Shown: piece after piece, positions 22,121 to 30,975 of the stretch | Layout: each line of letters opens with the position of its first letter | How positions within the stretch are numbered: the stretch's first letter is position 1 | Source: Marinicella rhabdoformis | GTDB taxonomy: Bacteria; Pseudomonadota; Gammaproteobacteria; Xanthomonadales; Marinicellaceae | Length of the DNA: 64,000 bases | Assembly: GCF_009671245.1 (NCBI RefSeq) | Contig: NZ_VTFS01000001.1 | Location: forward strand, 531,914 to 595,913 | Reading direction: 5' to 3' | Translations under genes and position numbers: made by a program | The notes under the pieces: model-generated | Database searches by the model: none | Told to the model about the DNA's origin: nothing | The model's input: the letters and a program-made list of their open reading frames with translations, nothing else

Positions 22121-24709
22121 TTAATTTTCTGCTAAGAAATCGTTGGCAAAACGTTGTAACACCCCACCGGCTTCATAAATCAACACTTCTTCGGCTGTGT
22201 CTAGGCGGTTTTTCACTGGAATGGTGGCGGTCTCACCATTTTTTCTGGTCATCAGCACTTGCATGTCAGAACCTGGCGTGATTTCACCTTGGACATCGTA
22301 TGTTTCGCTGCCATCAATAGCGTATGTTTTGCGGGTCTCATCATTGGTAAATTCCAAAGGCAAGATACCCATGCCAATCAAGTTTTGTCTGTGGATTCTT
22401 TCAAAGCCTTCTGCCACAATCACTTCAACACCAGCCAAACGAACACCTTTGGCGGCCCAATCTCGTGATGAGCCTTGGCCGTAATCGGCACCGGCGATAA
22501 TAATCAAAGGTTGTTTACGGTTCATGTAGGTTTCAATCGTTTCCCACATGCGCATTTCAGTACCCTCTGGCTCTAGACGTGCCAGCGAACCTTGTTTGAT
22601 GTCGCCGTTTTCATCCCTCACCATTTCGTTCAATAACTTAGGATTAGCAAAAGTCGCTCGCTGTGCGGTTAAGTGATCACCTCGGTGGGTTGCATAGGAA
22701 TTAAAGTCTTCCTCTGGCAAGCCCATTTTGTGAAGATAAGCACCGGCTGCACTGGACATTTGAATGGCGTTAGATGGCGACAAATGGTCGGTGGTGATGT
22801 TATCACCCAGAACAGCCAATGGCCTCATGCCTTTCATGGTTCGTGGCGCTGCCAGCGCACCTTCCCAATAAGGTGGTCTTTGAATGTAAGTGGACTTCAC
22901 ATCCCAGTCGTATAAAGGCTTGGTGTGCTTGGCAATGATGTCTTGGACATTGAACATTGGCTCGTACACTTGGCTGAAATGTTCTGGCTTCACGCTTTGT
23001 TTGATCACCGCGTTGACTTCTTCATCTGAAGGCCAAATGTCTTTCAAGCGAATGTCATTGCCATCGGCATCTTGTCCCAACACGTCTTTTTCGATGTCAA
23101 AACGAATCGAGCCCGCTATTGCATATGCCACCACCAACGGCGGCGATGCCAAAAACGCTTGATCGGCGTGTGGATGAATGCGGCCATCGAAATTTCTGTT
23201 ACCTGACAGTACCGCTGTTGAGTACAGGTCGCGCTCTTCAATTTCTTGTTTAATCTTTGGATCAAGCGCACCACTCATACCATTACAGGAAGTGCAGGCG
23301 TATCCAACCACACCGAAGCCCAATTGTTCTAATTCAGGCAATAATTTGGACTCTTCTAAATACAAGGTCACGGCTTTAGAACCAGGTGCCAATGATGTCT
23401 TAACCCAAGGTTTACGGGTTAGACCCAACTTATTGGCATTGCGGGCGATTAAACCGGCGGCAACCATGTTTTTTGGATTTGAAGTGTTGGTACATGAAGT
23501 AATCGCCGCAATAATACAAGCACCATCTGGCATCAAGCCATCTTTCGAAGAATAATCACCAGCAATCCCCTTGGCTGCCAAATCATCAACAGACAAACGT
23601 GCATGCGGATTAGAGGGGCCGGCTAAATTTCTGCCCACTGATGACATATCAAAAGTTAAAACCCGCTCGTATTCGGCACCTTTCAAGTCATCTGACCACA
23701 AACCAGTGGCTTTGGCATAAGTTTCCACCAATTTCACCTGTTCAGGATCACGACCAGTCAAGGTCAAATACTCCAAAGTTTGTTCATCAATCGAAAACAT
23801 CGCTGCCGATGCGCCAAACTCTGGCGTCATGTTTGAAATCGTGGCACGGTCTCCCAAGGTCAAGGCTGATGCACCTTCACCATAAAATTCAATGTACGAT
23901 GAAACCACTTTTTCATTGCGTAAAAACTCAGTCAAAGCCAATACCATGTCGGTACTGGTGATGCCTGGCTGCGGTTTGCCGGTTAATTCAACGCCAATGA
24001 TGTCTGGTAAACGCATGTATGAAGCTCGGCCTAACATCACACTTTCTGCTTCCAAACCACCCACACCCAATGCGATCACACCCAAGGCATCGACCATCGG
24101 TGTGTGACTGTCGGTACCCACCAAAGTATCAGGAAAAGCCACTCCATCGCGTGATTGAATCACTGGCGACATGCGTTCTAAATTAATTTGGTGCATGATG
24201 CCGTTACCTGGCGGCACCACATTGACGTTTTTGAATGCGGTTTTACACCAGTTAATGAAATGGAAACGGTCTTTGTTTCTGCGGTCTTCAATGGCGCGGT
24301 TTTTCTCAAATGCATCTTTTTCAAAACCGGCATGTTCGACAGCCAAAGAATGGTCAACAATCAATTGTGTCGGCACAACCGGATTAATCTGCGATGGGTC
24401 ACCACCTTTTTCAGCAATCGCATCACGCAATCCCGCCAAATCTACAAAAGCCGTTTGGCCCAAGATGTCATGACACACCACCCGTGCTGGGAACCATGGA
24501 AAATCCAAATCGCGTTTACGCTCAATGATTTGTTTCAAAGAATCAGTCAACTGTTCCGCAGGACAACGCCTGACCAAATTTTCTGCCAACACCTTTGAGG
24601 TGTAAGGCAGTTTGGCATATGCGCCAGCTTCAATGGCATCGACGGCTGCTTGTGTGTCAAAGTAATCCAGTTCAGTACCGGGTAATTTCTTGCAGAATTT
24701 TGTATTCAT
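22121..24709 (-). CDS. acnD: 2-methylcitrate dehydratase, Fe-S dependent (AcnD)
   Basis: AcnD is an aconitase-family [4Fe-4S] enzyme that dehydrates 2-methylcitrate in the methylcitrate cycle and depends on PrpF. At 862 residues it has normal length. The N-terminus KLPGTELDYFDTQAAVDAI and the block RKRDLDFPWFPARVVCHDILGQTAFVDLAG distinguish AcnD from AcnA. Cluster cysteines are in AITSCTNTSNP and GYACTSCNGMSG. The C-terminal swivel domain has GADYGQGSSRDWAAKG. It has its own upstream region (24710-24843) and AGGG ribosome-binding site. Unlike the usual prpBC-acnD-prpF operon, it is separated from prpF by the csp gene, the M28 peptidase and the toxin-antitoxin pair. Confidence 0.95.
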   Translation of the reverse strand: MNTKFCKKLPGTELDYFDTQAAVDAIEAGAYAKLPYTSKVLAENLVRRCPAEQLTDSLKQIIERKRDLDFPWFPARVVCHDILGQTAFVDLAGLRDAIAEKGGDPSQINPVVPTQLIVDHSLAVEHAGFEKDAFEKNRAIEDRRNKDRFHFINWCKTAFKNVNVVPPGNGIMHQINLERMSPVIQSRDGVAFPDTLVGTDSHTPMVDALGVIALGVGGLEAESVMLGRASYMRLPDIIGVELTGKPQPGITSTDMVLALTEFLRNEKVVSSYIEFYGEGASALTLGDRATISNMTPEFGASAAMFSIDEQTLEYLTLTGRDPEQVKLVETYAKATGLWSDDLKGAEYERVLTFDMSSVGRNLAGPSNPHARLSVDDLAAKGIAGDYSSKDGLMPDGACIIAAITSCTNTSNPKNMVAAGLIARNANKLGLTRKPWVKTSLAPGSKAVTLYLEESKLLPELEQLGFGVVGYACTSCNGMSGALDPKIKQEIEERDLYSTAVLSGNRNFDGRIHPHADQAFLASPPLVVAYAIAGSIRFDIEKDVLGQDADGNDIRLKDIWPSDEEVNAVIKQSVKPEHFSQVYEPMFNVQDIIAKHTKPLYDWDVKSTYIQRPPYWEGALAAPRTMKGMRPLAVLGDNITTDHLSPSNAIQMSSAAGAYLHKMGLPEEDFNSYATHRGDHLTAQRATFANPKLLNEMVRDENGDIKQGSLARLEPEGTEMRMWETIETYMNRKQPLIIIAGADYGQGSSRDWAAKGVRLAGVEVIVAEGFERIHRQNLIGMGILPLEFTNDETRKTYAIDGSETYDVQGEITPGSDMQVLMTRKNGETATIPVKNRLDTAEEVLIYEAGGVLQRFANDFLAEN

Positions 24710-24843
24710 ATTGGGTCCCTGTATTGTTATTGACCATGATCGGATTGTAATTAGGTCGTCATCAGATCTAAAGAGTTTTCAAGCCATGAATTTTACACTT
24801 TTAAGTAAAATATTTCAGCAACCATAAAACATTCGACAAACAT

Positions 24844-24872
24844 AAAAAAAGCCCAATAAAGTCGGGGCTTTT
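24844..24872 (-). terminator. Intrinsic terminator
   Basis: On the minus strand AAAAGCCC pairs with GGGCTTTT across a 10-base loop and is followed by a T-run. It closes the transcript carrying the 51-residue secreted peptide and the gene at 25076-27346. Confidence 0.8.
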
Positions 24873-24893
24873 CATGTTTAAGTTTAGTTTTGG

Positions 24894-25049
24894 CTATTCA
24901 AAACCATCTTTGAATATGACATCTGTGTATTCAAAAGCACACACATCACAATCTGCTGTGCCATCGACAATGATCGTACCAGCACATGCGGCAGATGACA
25001 ACTCCAGCAACAAAGCCGCAATTTTGCAACAAAAGACTGACTTAACCAA
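24894..25049 (-). CDS. Small secreted protein with IFKDGFE C-terminus
   Basis: A 51-residue frame begins at TTG (25049) and stops at 24894. It has a plausible signal peptide: MVKSVFCCKIAALLLELSSAACA, basic start, hydrophobic core and AxA-like cleavage site. The mature part (about 28 residues, GTIIVDGTADCDVCAFEYTD then VIFKDGFE) contains two cysteines spaced CDVC. The end is exactly the IFxDGFE tail found on larger exported proteins here, and a strong terminator follows 22 bases on. The TTG start has a poorly spaced AAAAAAGG. It may be a genuine tiny exported protein or the surviving end of a larger gene. Confidence 0.5.
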   Translation of the reverse strand: MVKSVFCCKIAALLLELSSAACAGTIIVDGTADCDVCAFEYTDVIFKDGFE

Positions 25050-25075
25050 GCGCCTTTTTTCAAGTACTTTATTCT

Positions 25076-27346
25076 CTATTTAAAAGATGCATCCACAACA
25101 TCTAAAATTGACTGCCAATTTTGGCCACTTTTTTTCCTGAACAGTTTAACTGACGGATACCATGGGCTTAGTTCCGTATCGGTATGCCAACGCCAATCAG
25201 CGTGATCACATAAGAGCACATAAGTCGGTTTACCCAAAGCTGCCGCTAAATGCGCGATGGCTGTATCTACCGTAATGACCAAATCCAACTGTTCAATCAA
25301 TGCCGCCGTTCTGGCATAACCCGGCAATTCTGGCTCTAAATCCAAAACATCATGTTGCTTCAACAGTTCACGCTCATCCGCTTTGATGGGCATTTGCAAA
25401 GAATAAAATGTGTGATCAGAATTTCTAGTGACTGAAAGTAATTCAGCCAATGGTATAGACCTGCTTTCATTATTGGCATGGGTAAAAGCGCCCGTCCAAG
25501 ACAGGCCAATTTTTTTGCCCGTGCTGTTTTTGGCTTTCAATTGACTGACCACCACTTGAGGTGGCACAGTGACGTATTTTTCGGGCGCAGGTATATTGTC
25601 TATTGTCACACCTAAATATCGCGGCACCGACATCAATGGCACAAACACATCGAATAAATCAGAACTGAGCGCACCGGGAATGCGACTTTGGCTGACGCCA
25701 GGAATTTCGGCCACCAAAGGTGCTAAGTTTTCAGGGCCAAAATAAATCAATTCTTTACAGCGTTTTGACAGCTCGGTCAAAAATCGCCAAAACATGATGT
25801 GGTCACCATTGCCCTGTTCTGAGTGTACCAACAGTATTTTGTCACTGATGTCTTCACCTTGCCATTGTGGCTTGTCACACTTGAATGGCACAAACTGCGG
25901 TGTTTGCCAACGCCAATCATATTCAACCCAACCTTCGGTATATTGCTTTTGCTTCAATAACAACATGCCTTTGTTCATGTGTGCTTTGGCAAACTGCTGA
26001 TCTGCTTCTATGGACTTATTGAAACATTGCATGGCCTGAACATCATCGCCCATGGCCGCATGGGCATTACCCAAAGAATTCATGGCTTCGGCATTATTAG
26101 GGCTTGATTTCAACACCTTTCCTAATTGAATTACGGCATCAGACCAAGCCTTGGAATCAACAAGACAAAGTCCATACTGGTGATTTGTTTGTTCATGATC
26201 AGGAAAATGCTTCAAAGTTTCTTGGTATAAACTGATGGCTTCTTTTAATTCCCCGTTCACATGCGCCCGCGAAGCTGCATCAAGCATACCTTGAACAGGA
26301 TCAACTGGTGCCAAATTATTCAATACCGCATCTGACAACTCATAAGATTGCGCCAAAAATGGACTTTGTTCATCAACAATGGCAGCAAATTGATGTGGCA
26401 GCACTTTGATTTCAAAAACCTCTTGGACATTGCCCGTAAAGACAAGAAAAGCCACAATTTGGCCATTCGTGGTATCCACAACCCAAACACCACTTTGACG
26501 TTCTTCCACTCGCTTGGTCAAAGGTAATCCTGCAAAAGTGGCGCTTTCTCTGATTTGTGACAAGCCAATGATGGCATAGCGGTCAATAAAGTCTAATCCA
26601 CGTGCAAAACCGGGAAGCTCTGAAACCACTTCAGGCGCTTTTCCTGTTTCCATGCGCATCAATTGTCCGGAGCCTGATGACAAAAACCACAAGGCGTTGT
26701 TAAACCAACGAGGCGAATGCGGCATACACAAACCATCGACAAGCACTTTATTGGTGGTGATGTCCATGATTTGGCCGCCGGAAATTTTATTCTTGCGCCA
26801 GCCACCAGGTTCATCTGATGCGCCCAACATGCTGACATATCGAGGCACACCATCACGAAAACCCAAGCCATTCAAGTGACAGCGGTCTGTTAAATCATAA
26901 GCAGAGATAAAGGGCGGTCGCCATTCAGGTTTAAAACTGTTGTCATTATCTAAGGTCGCCAAGCAAGACATTTTGGTATTGATAAACCACAACTTATCAA
27001 ATTTGTCATAGCCCATTTCATGGATATCTATGGCGCCAGTGATGTGCTTTTTCCTTGGTAAATAACAGGCATCAACCTGTTCACCCTGTCCCACTTTGGG
27101 ACCTACCGCTGCTAAATTTCTGAAGGTCGATATACTGGCAGCACCACCAATCGCTAATTCATTGTTGCGTTTGGCAATGCCCATAGGTCGGTCAAAAGCC
27201 ATAAAGTGTGTGTTCACACCTTGGGCATGAGGTCTGACCATAACCACCTGACCTGCTTGATATGTGGTCACCAAGAGATTACATTTCCCTAAAGTGAGTA
27301 ACTGGCGGAAAGAGTCGGTTGATTGACTGGAAAATGTTTCTGTCAT
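25076..27346 (-). CDS. TIGR03032/DUF4915 domain fused to TPRs and a glycosyltransferase-like domain
   Basis: The 756-residue cytosolic protein has three parts. Residues 1-350 match the TIGR03032/DUF4915 family, a beta-propeller-like domain (LLVTTYQAGQVVMVRP, FDRPMGIA, CHLNGLGFRDGVPRYV, MPHSPRWFNNALWFL). Residues about 355-480 are TPR repeats (EAISLYQETLKHFPDH, AEAMNSLGNAHAAMGD, AKAHMNKGMLLLKQKQYTEGW). Residues about 500-756 resemble the GT9/GT41-like domain that follows TPRs in many bacterial proteins (LLVHSEQGNGDHIMF, LSWTGAF, DLVITVDTAIAHLAAALGKPTYVLL, SPWYPSVKLFR). Probably a sugar-nucleotide-dependent enzyme with protein-binding repeats; substrate unknown. Fusion of the first domain to the other two is notable. 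Confidence 0.82.
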   Translation of the reverse strand: MTETFSSQSTDSFRQLLTLGKCNLLVTTYQAGQVVMVRPHAQGVNTHFMAFDRPMGIAKRNNELAIGGAASISTFRNLAAVGPKVGQGEQVDACYLPRKKHITGAIDIHEMGYDKFDKLWFINTKMSCLATLDNDNSFKPEWRPPFISAYDLTDRCHLNGLGFRDGVPRYVSMLGASDEPGGWRKNKISGGQIMDITTNKVLVDGLCMPHSPRWFNNALWFLSSGSGQLMRMETGKAPEVVSELPGFARGLDFIDRYAIIGLSQIRESATFAGLPLTKRVEERQSGVWVVDTTNGQIVAFLVFTGNVQEVFEIKVLPHQFAAIVDEQSPFLAQSYELSDAVLNNLAPVDPVQGMLDAASRAHVNGELKEAISLYQETLKHFPDHEQTNHQYGLCLVDSKAWSDAVIQLGKVLKSSPNNAEAMNSLGNAHAAMGDDVQAMQCFNKSIEADQQFAKAHMNKGMLLLKQKQYTEGWVEYDWRWQTPQFVPFKCDKPQWQGEDISDKILLVHSEQGNGDHIMFWRFLTELSKRCKELIYFGPENLAPLVAEIPGVSQSRIPGALSSDLFDVFVPLMSVPRYLGVTIDNIPAPEKYVTVPPQVVVSQLKAKNSTGKKIGLSWTGAFTHANNESRSIPLAELLSVTRNSDHTFYSLQMPIKADERELLKQHDVLDLEPELPGYARTAALIEQLDLVITVDTAIAHLAAALGKPTYVLLCDHADWRWHTDTELSPWYPSVKLFRKKSGQNWQSILDVVDASFK

Positions 27347-27423
27347 GATCTGCTTGGATGCTATAAATATCAGATAATTATGCCATGCATTTTTTATGAA
27401 TTAAACCTCAATGTTTATGACAC

Positions 27424-27455
27424 AAAAAAACCCGAGGCCATGCTCGGGTTTTTTT
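27424..27455. terminator. Bidirectional intrinsic terminator
   Basis: A7-CCCGAG and CTCGGG-T7 form a perfect stem around GCCATG, with A- and T-runs on both sides. It sits after the M36 peptidase gene and before the start of the TIGR03032 fusion gene, insulating the two. Confidence 0.92.
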
Positions 27456-27472
27456 GTGAAGTGCATGCTTAT

Positions 27473-29743
27473 TCAATCGACATTGAATTCAAAGCCATGT
27501 TTAAAGATGATGTCAGTTGGCCCTTCACACTCAGCAGGAATGTCAAATGATTCAGTTTCATCTCCAGTGGCATTAACGTTGCCACTGTCAGCACCAACGC
27601 CCAATCCACGCTTGGCGAAGCCTTTCCAGATTTCACACTGGTTGGCACCGGCATTATTTTGTTGATCCGCCAACAAAATGCCGTCACGTCCATCTATAAA
27701 ACCAGGGTTACAGCCTTGCAATTTCAACCCATCCATAACCAACTGCAATGCCATGTTATTGCCGCCTGTTCCTTGATATAAATCTGCATCAAATCCATAC
27801 TTATCTACCAAGTTCCAGTAAACCTCCCAAAGCATCACGGCCCATATTGAACCTACATAATGCGGACTGCCATTGGCAAATTCTAAATCTTCAAATGTGT
27901 GCGGGTTAACTTGCATGTCACGACTGTAAGGGTATGTACGTATGCCCCTGTTGTTTTGTGTGGCATATGAACCCATGGTCATGGCCTGGTCTGCAGTGTC
28001 ACTGCTGTCAGCAGTCATGAAGAGTGCAAAATAATCACTCCAACCTTCACCCATCTGTTCAGCAGTTTGTAAACAACTGGCATTACCTGCACCACCGGTT
28101 AAACGATTCGAAATGCCATGACCATACTCATGAATAATGATGCCATTGTCAAAGTCACTGTCGCGATCTACATTGGCTTTTTTCATGGTAACGTTCACAC
28201 CATTGACCAATTCATTTTTTAATATATCACCATTGCTTTGTCCCAAGGACAAAGTAGGAATGGTGACTTGGCCGCCATTGGTTCCTTCGCCCATGCTCAT
28301 CGCTTCGTCACCTGCATTATTGACAATAATTACAGCAGAAGCTCCGGCATTTTCGGCATTCAAAGCTTTGTCACCAAATTCGCATGAACCGCGATCAATC
28401 AAAGCAATATTGCCTGGGGTGAATCCATTAATAGCTGTACAAGCATCAGAAGTTGTGTCTGTACCGTCATCTACCAATTCCAAATCACCGGTGACTCCTG
28501 TTGGCGTGACTTCACCACCAAATCCCGCACCAGCTGTATATGGGCCTGCAATGTTAGCAGGGGCATTGACCAGAAAACTCAAAGGTGCATTGAAATAATA
28601 CATTTGCATGCGAGGGCGAGAACCGTCAGGAGGGGTGCCAAAATTGGCGTTATTGGTACCATTACCATCTTGTGCATCTGCATTGACTGCATCTCCATCA
28701 TTACCACTGTTGCCATAGTTTTTTTCTTGGAAATTACCTGATGCTTCGTCAAAACCATAGTGGTACATCAAGTCATGTATGATGTTATTCCAGTAAAATA
28801 AATTCACAATGGCTGAGTCTAAATTTTGTTCTTGATCAGGGTTCACAGCAGGATTCCATGGCACGTCAAACACCAAACCAGCACCACCATCAGGCCTCGA
28901 ACCACCTGAATTATTGGCATCCAAATCATCTTGAGCGAATACATTATTTCCTCGCGTATCTGTGTATTCAGCCCCAGCAATTCCATCTGTATCATGCCAA
29001 CCGTAAGGCGATGCATCCATGTCTTCAGGGTTGGTTACGGTAGCCAAAGCATAGCCAGTGTCTGTTGGCGATTCACTTGGAAAAGGAATCACATCATAAG
29101 ATGCATGTGCTGACCAGTTATATTGGCTCAGGATGTCACCGGTGTTGGCATCAACCCTGATGCTCCACCAATTTTCACCTTCTTGAATTTGCATATCCCA
29201 CGCCAACCTGGGTTGTTGGTTTTTATCAGCTTGATAAACCAATTTAACCGGAATATCTTCTCTAGATATACCGTCACCTAAATAGGTTGTTGCACGATTC
29301 ACACCTTGCTCTGTATTCAAGCGGTAAGTAGGCATGGTGGTTTGCAAACCCAATTGATTGGCCACAGACATAATGGCTTGGTCCGCAGATATGGTGGTTC
29401 GAGTGTCATTGGCTTTAGTAGCTGCTTGTGGAATGAAACGGTTGTGGATATTGATGACCTGACCATTTTTATCCAAGTTGACCTCAACATCAGCACCTTC
29501 AACTTCAATCCCGTTAATATGCTGTCGAAGAACTATATGTGAAATACCATTGTGCTGACTTTTGAAACTGCTTAAAACTTGTGCTTCAGACAAGTCTTGA
29601 TCTGAAATATTTAACTCAGCTGAACGACTGGTTAATTGTGATTTCGCCCATGCCAATTCTTGCGACATATTGGAATCAATCCCTGCTGAGGTAGGCCCAT
29701 ACAATGCAGCCAATACAGCTGCCACCATGGTTTTCTTTATCAT
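27473..29743 (-). CDS. Secreted M36 (fungalysin-type) metallopeptidase with PA domain
   Basis: The 756-residue preproprotein has a signal peptide (MIKKTMVAAVLAALYGPTSA), a fungalysin/thermolysin propeptide (residues about 30-200, including HIVLRQHINGIEVEGADVEV), and a catalytic domain with zinc motif HEYGH (in GIIIHEYGHGISNRLTGG) and the downstream glutamate region EQMGEGWSDYFAL. A protease-associated domain (about 400-505, IALIDRGSCEFGDKALNAENAGASAVIIVNN) is inserted before the HExxH. The protein ends with DIIFKHGFEFNVD, a variant of the tail motif shared by other exported proteins here. Likely a major extracellular protein-degrading enzyme. Single gene between two terminators. Confidence 0.92.
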   Translation of the reverse strand: MIKKTMVAAVLAALYGPTSAGIDSNMSQELAWAKSQLTSRSAELNISDQDLSEAQVLSSFKSQHNGISHIVLRQHINGIEVEGADVEVNLDKNGQVINIHNRFIPQAATKANDTRTTISADQAIMSVANQLGLQTTMPTYRLNTEQGVNRATTYLGDGISREDIPVKLVYQADKNQQPRLAWDMQIQEGENWWSIRVDANTGDILSQYNWSAHASYDVIPFPSESPTDTGYALATVTNPEDMDASPYGWHDTDGIAGAEYTDTRGNNVFAQDDLDANNSGGSRPDGGAGLVFDVPWNPAVNPDQEQNLDSAIVNLFYWNNIIHDLMYHYGFDEASGNFQEKNYGNSGNDGDAVNADAQDGNGTNNANFGTPPDGSRPRMQMYYFNAPLSFLVNAPANIAGPYTAGAGFGGEVTPTGVTGDLELVDDGTDTTSDACTAINGFTPGNIALIDRGSCEFGDKALNAENAGASAVIIVNNAGDEAMSMGEGTNGGQVTIPTLSLGQSNGDILKNELVNGVNVTMKKANVDRDSDFDNGIIIHEYGHGISNRLTGGAGNASCLQTAEQMGEGWSDYFALFMTADSSDTADQAMTMGSYATQNNRGIRTYPYSRDMQVNPHTFEDLEFANGSPHYVGSIWAVMLWEVYWNLVDKYGFDADLYQGTGGNNMALQLVMDGLKLQGCNPGFIDGRDGILLADQQNNAGANQCEIWKGFAKRGLGVGADSGNVNATGDETESFDIPAECEGPTDIIFKHGFEFNVD

Positions 29744-29901
29744 TCTTACTCCTCTCTATTTTACTTACCCTTTTTATATGGGCTTAAAAAAACAGCGGCC
29801 GATAGTATACAAGTTCACCACAAATAGCCACCTAAACATCCAAATAATGACTAAAGCGCGCAAAAAGCTTACAAATGTACGCCCAAACCACATCTCAAGA
29901 C

Positions 29902-29929
29902 AAAAAAAAGCCTGAATTGAATTCAGGCT
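29902..29929 (-). terminator. Intrinsic terminator of the tyrosine catabolism operon
   Basis: On the minus strand AGCCTGAATT and AATTCAGGCT pair almost end to end and are followed by a run of eight T. It lies 27 bases beyond the fahA stop. Confidence 0.9.
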
Positions 29930-29955
29930 AATTTAAGTCATTTAACTTTAGGGTA

Positions 29956-30936
29956 TTAATATTTGACTATTTTTTGCTCAATTGTGCCAAAAATATTGTG
30001 ATTTGACTCATCTGTGATTTCAATCTTCACAGAATCACCAAATTGCATGAACGGCGTACTAGGCTTGCCATCGGCGATCACTTCCAGAACGCGTTTTTCA
30101 GCCAAACAAGTCGAGCCTTTGGCCATGTCTTGGTTGGCAATCGTACCTGAACCGATGATGGCACCAGCGGCCAATGGCCGTGTTTTTGCTGCATGCGCGA
30201 CCAATTGTGCAAAATCAAACTGCATGTCAACGCCACAATTGGGCTCACCGAACCATTCGCCATTCAACCAAGTGCGCATCGGTAAATGAATCTTATTGTC
30301 ACGCCACGCATCACCCAACTCATCAGGTGTTACAAAGAAAGGCGATAAAGCCGTGCGGGGTTTAGATTGCATGAACCCAAAGCCTTTGGCTAATTCTGCT
30401 GGTATCAAATTACGCAAAGAGACGTCATTCAAAATACAAATCAGTTGAATATATTGACCGGCATCCTCGCTTGACACATTCATAGGCACATCTGATGTAA
30501 TCACAGCCGCCTCTGCTTCAAAGTCGATGCCGTACTCTTCGCTGACCACTTCGATGTCTTGGTTGTGTGCCAAAAAGCCATCACTGACCGCTTGGTACAT
30601 CAAAGGGTCTTCCAAGAAACTCGGTGGCATATCTGCACCACGGGCGCGACGTACACGTTCCACATGCGCTAAATAGGCACTGCCATCAAGAAACTGAAAA
30701 GCACGTGGCAATGGTGCCAACAGCTGATTAAAATCAATCTCAAAAGCATCATTCACACCGCCGTCATTCAAGTGCTGAGAAACCGTATTCAGTTGTGGTG
30801 CGATGTTATTCCAATCATCCAAGGCCGCCTGCATGGTCATGGCGATTTGTGGCACTTTGACTGCATGTGTGCCGGCTTTGTTGACGACGATCAATTGACC
30901 GTCTCTGGTTTGGTTGTTAATGGTTGCTAGTTTCAT
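29956..30936 (-). CDS. fahA: Fumarylacetoacetase family hydrolase
   Basis: Last step of tyrosine breakdown: fumarylacetoacetate to fumarate and acetoacetate. The 326-residue protein has the FAH-fold metal site DFEAEAAVITSDVP (residues about 138-151), followed by LNDVSLRNL and the KPRTALSPFFVTPDELG block common to proteobacterial FAH proteins of this pathway; GSGTIANQDM and the C-terminal GDSVKIEI complete the pattern. It is third in the hppD-hmgA-fahA operon, 39 bases after hmgA. No maleylacetoacetate isomerase gene is found beside it, so that enzyme must be elsewhere or bypassed. Confidence 0.92.
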   Translation of the reverse strand: MKLATINNQTRDGQLIVVNKAGTHAVKVPQIAMTMQAALDDWNNIAPQLNTVSQHLNDGGVNDAFEIDFNQLLAPLPRAFQFLDGSAYLAHVERVRRARGADMPPSFLEDPLMYQAVSDGFLAHNQDIEVVSEEYGIDFEAEAAVITSDVPMNVSSEDAGQYIQLICILNDVSLRNLIPAELAKGFGFMQSKPRTALSPFFVTPDELGDAWRDNKIHLPMRTWLNGEWFGEPNCGVDMQFDFAQLVAHAAKTRPLAAGAIIGSGTIANQDMAKGSTCLAEKRVLEVIADGKPSTPFMQFGDSVKIEITDESNHNIFGTIEQKIVKY

Positions 30937-30975
30937 TTTATATTCCTTATTAGTTTTCCTGCTATTGAGGAACTG

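Noticed and set aside
24874-25083. 69-codon plus-strand open frame
   Set aside because: Antisense of the 51-residue secreted peptide, whose signal peptide and tail motif make the minus strand the better reading.
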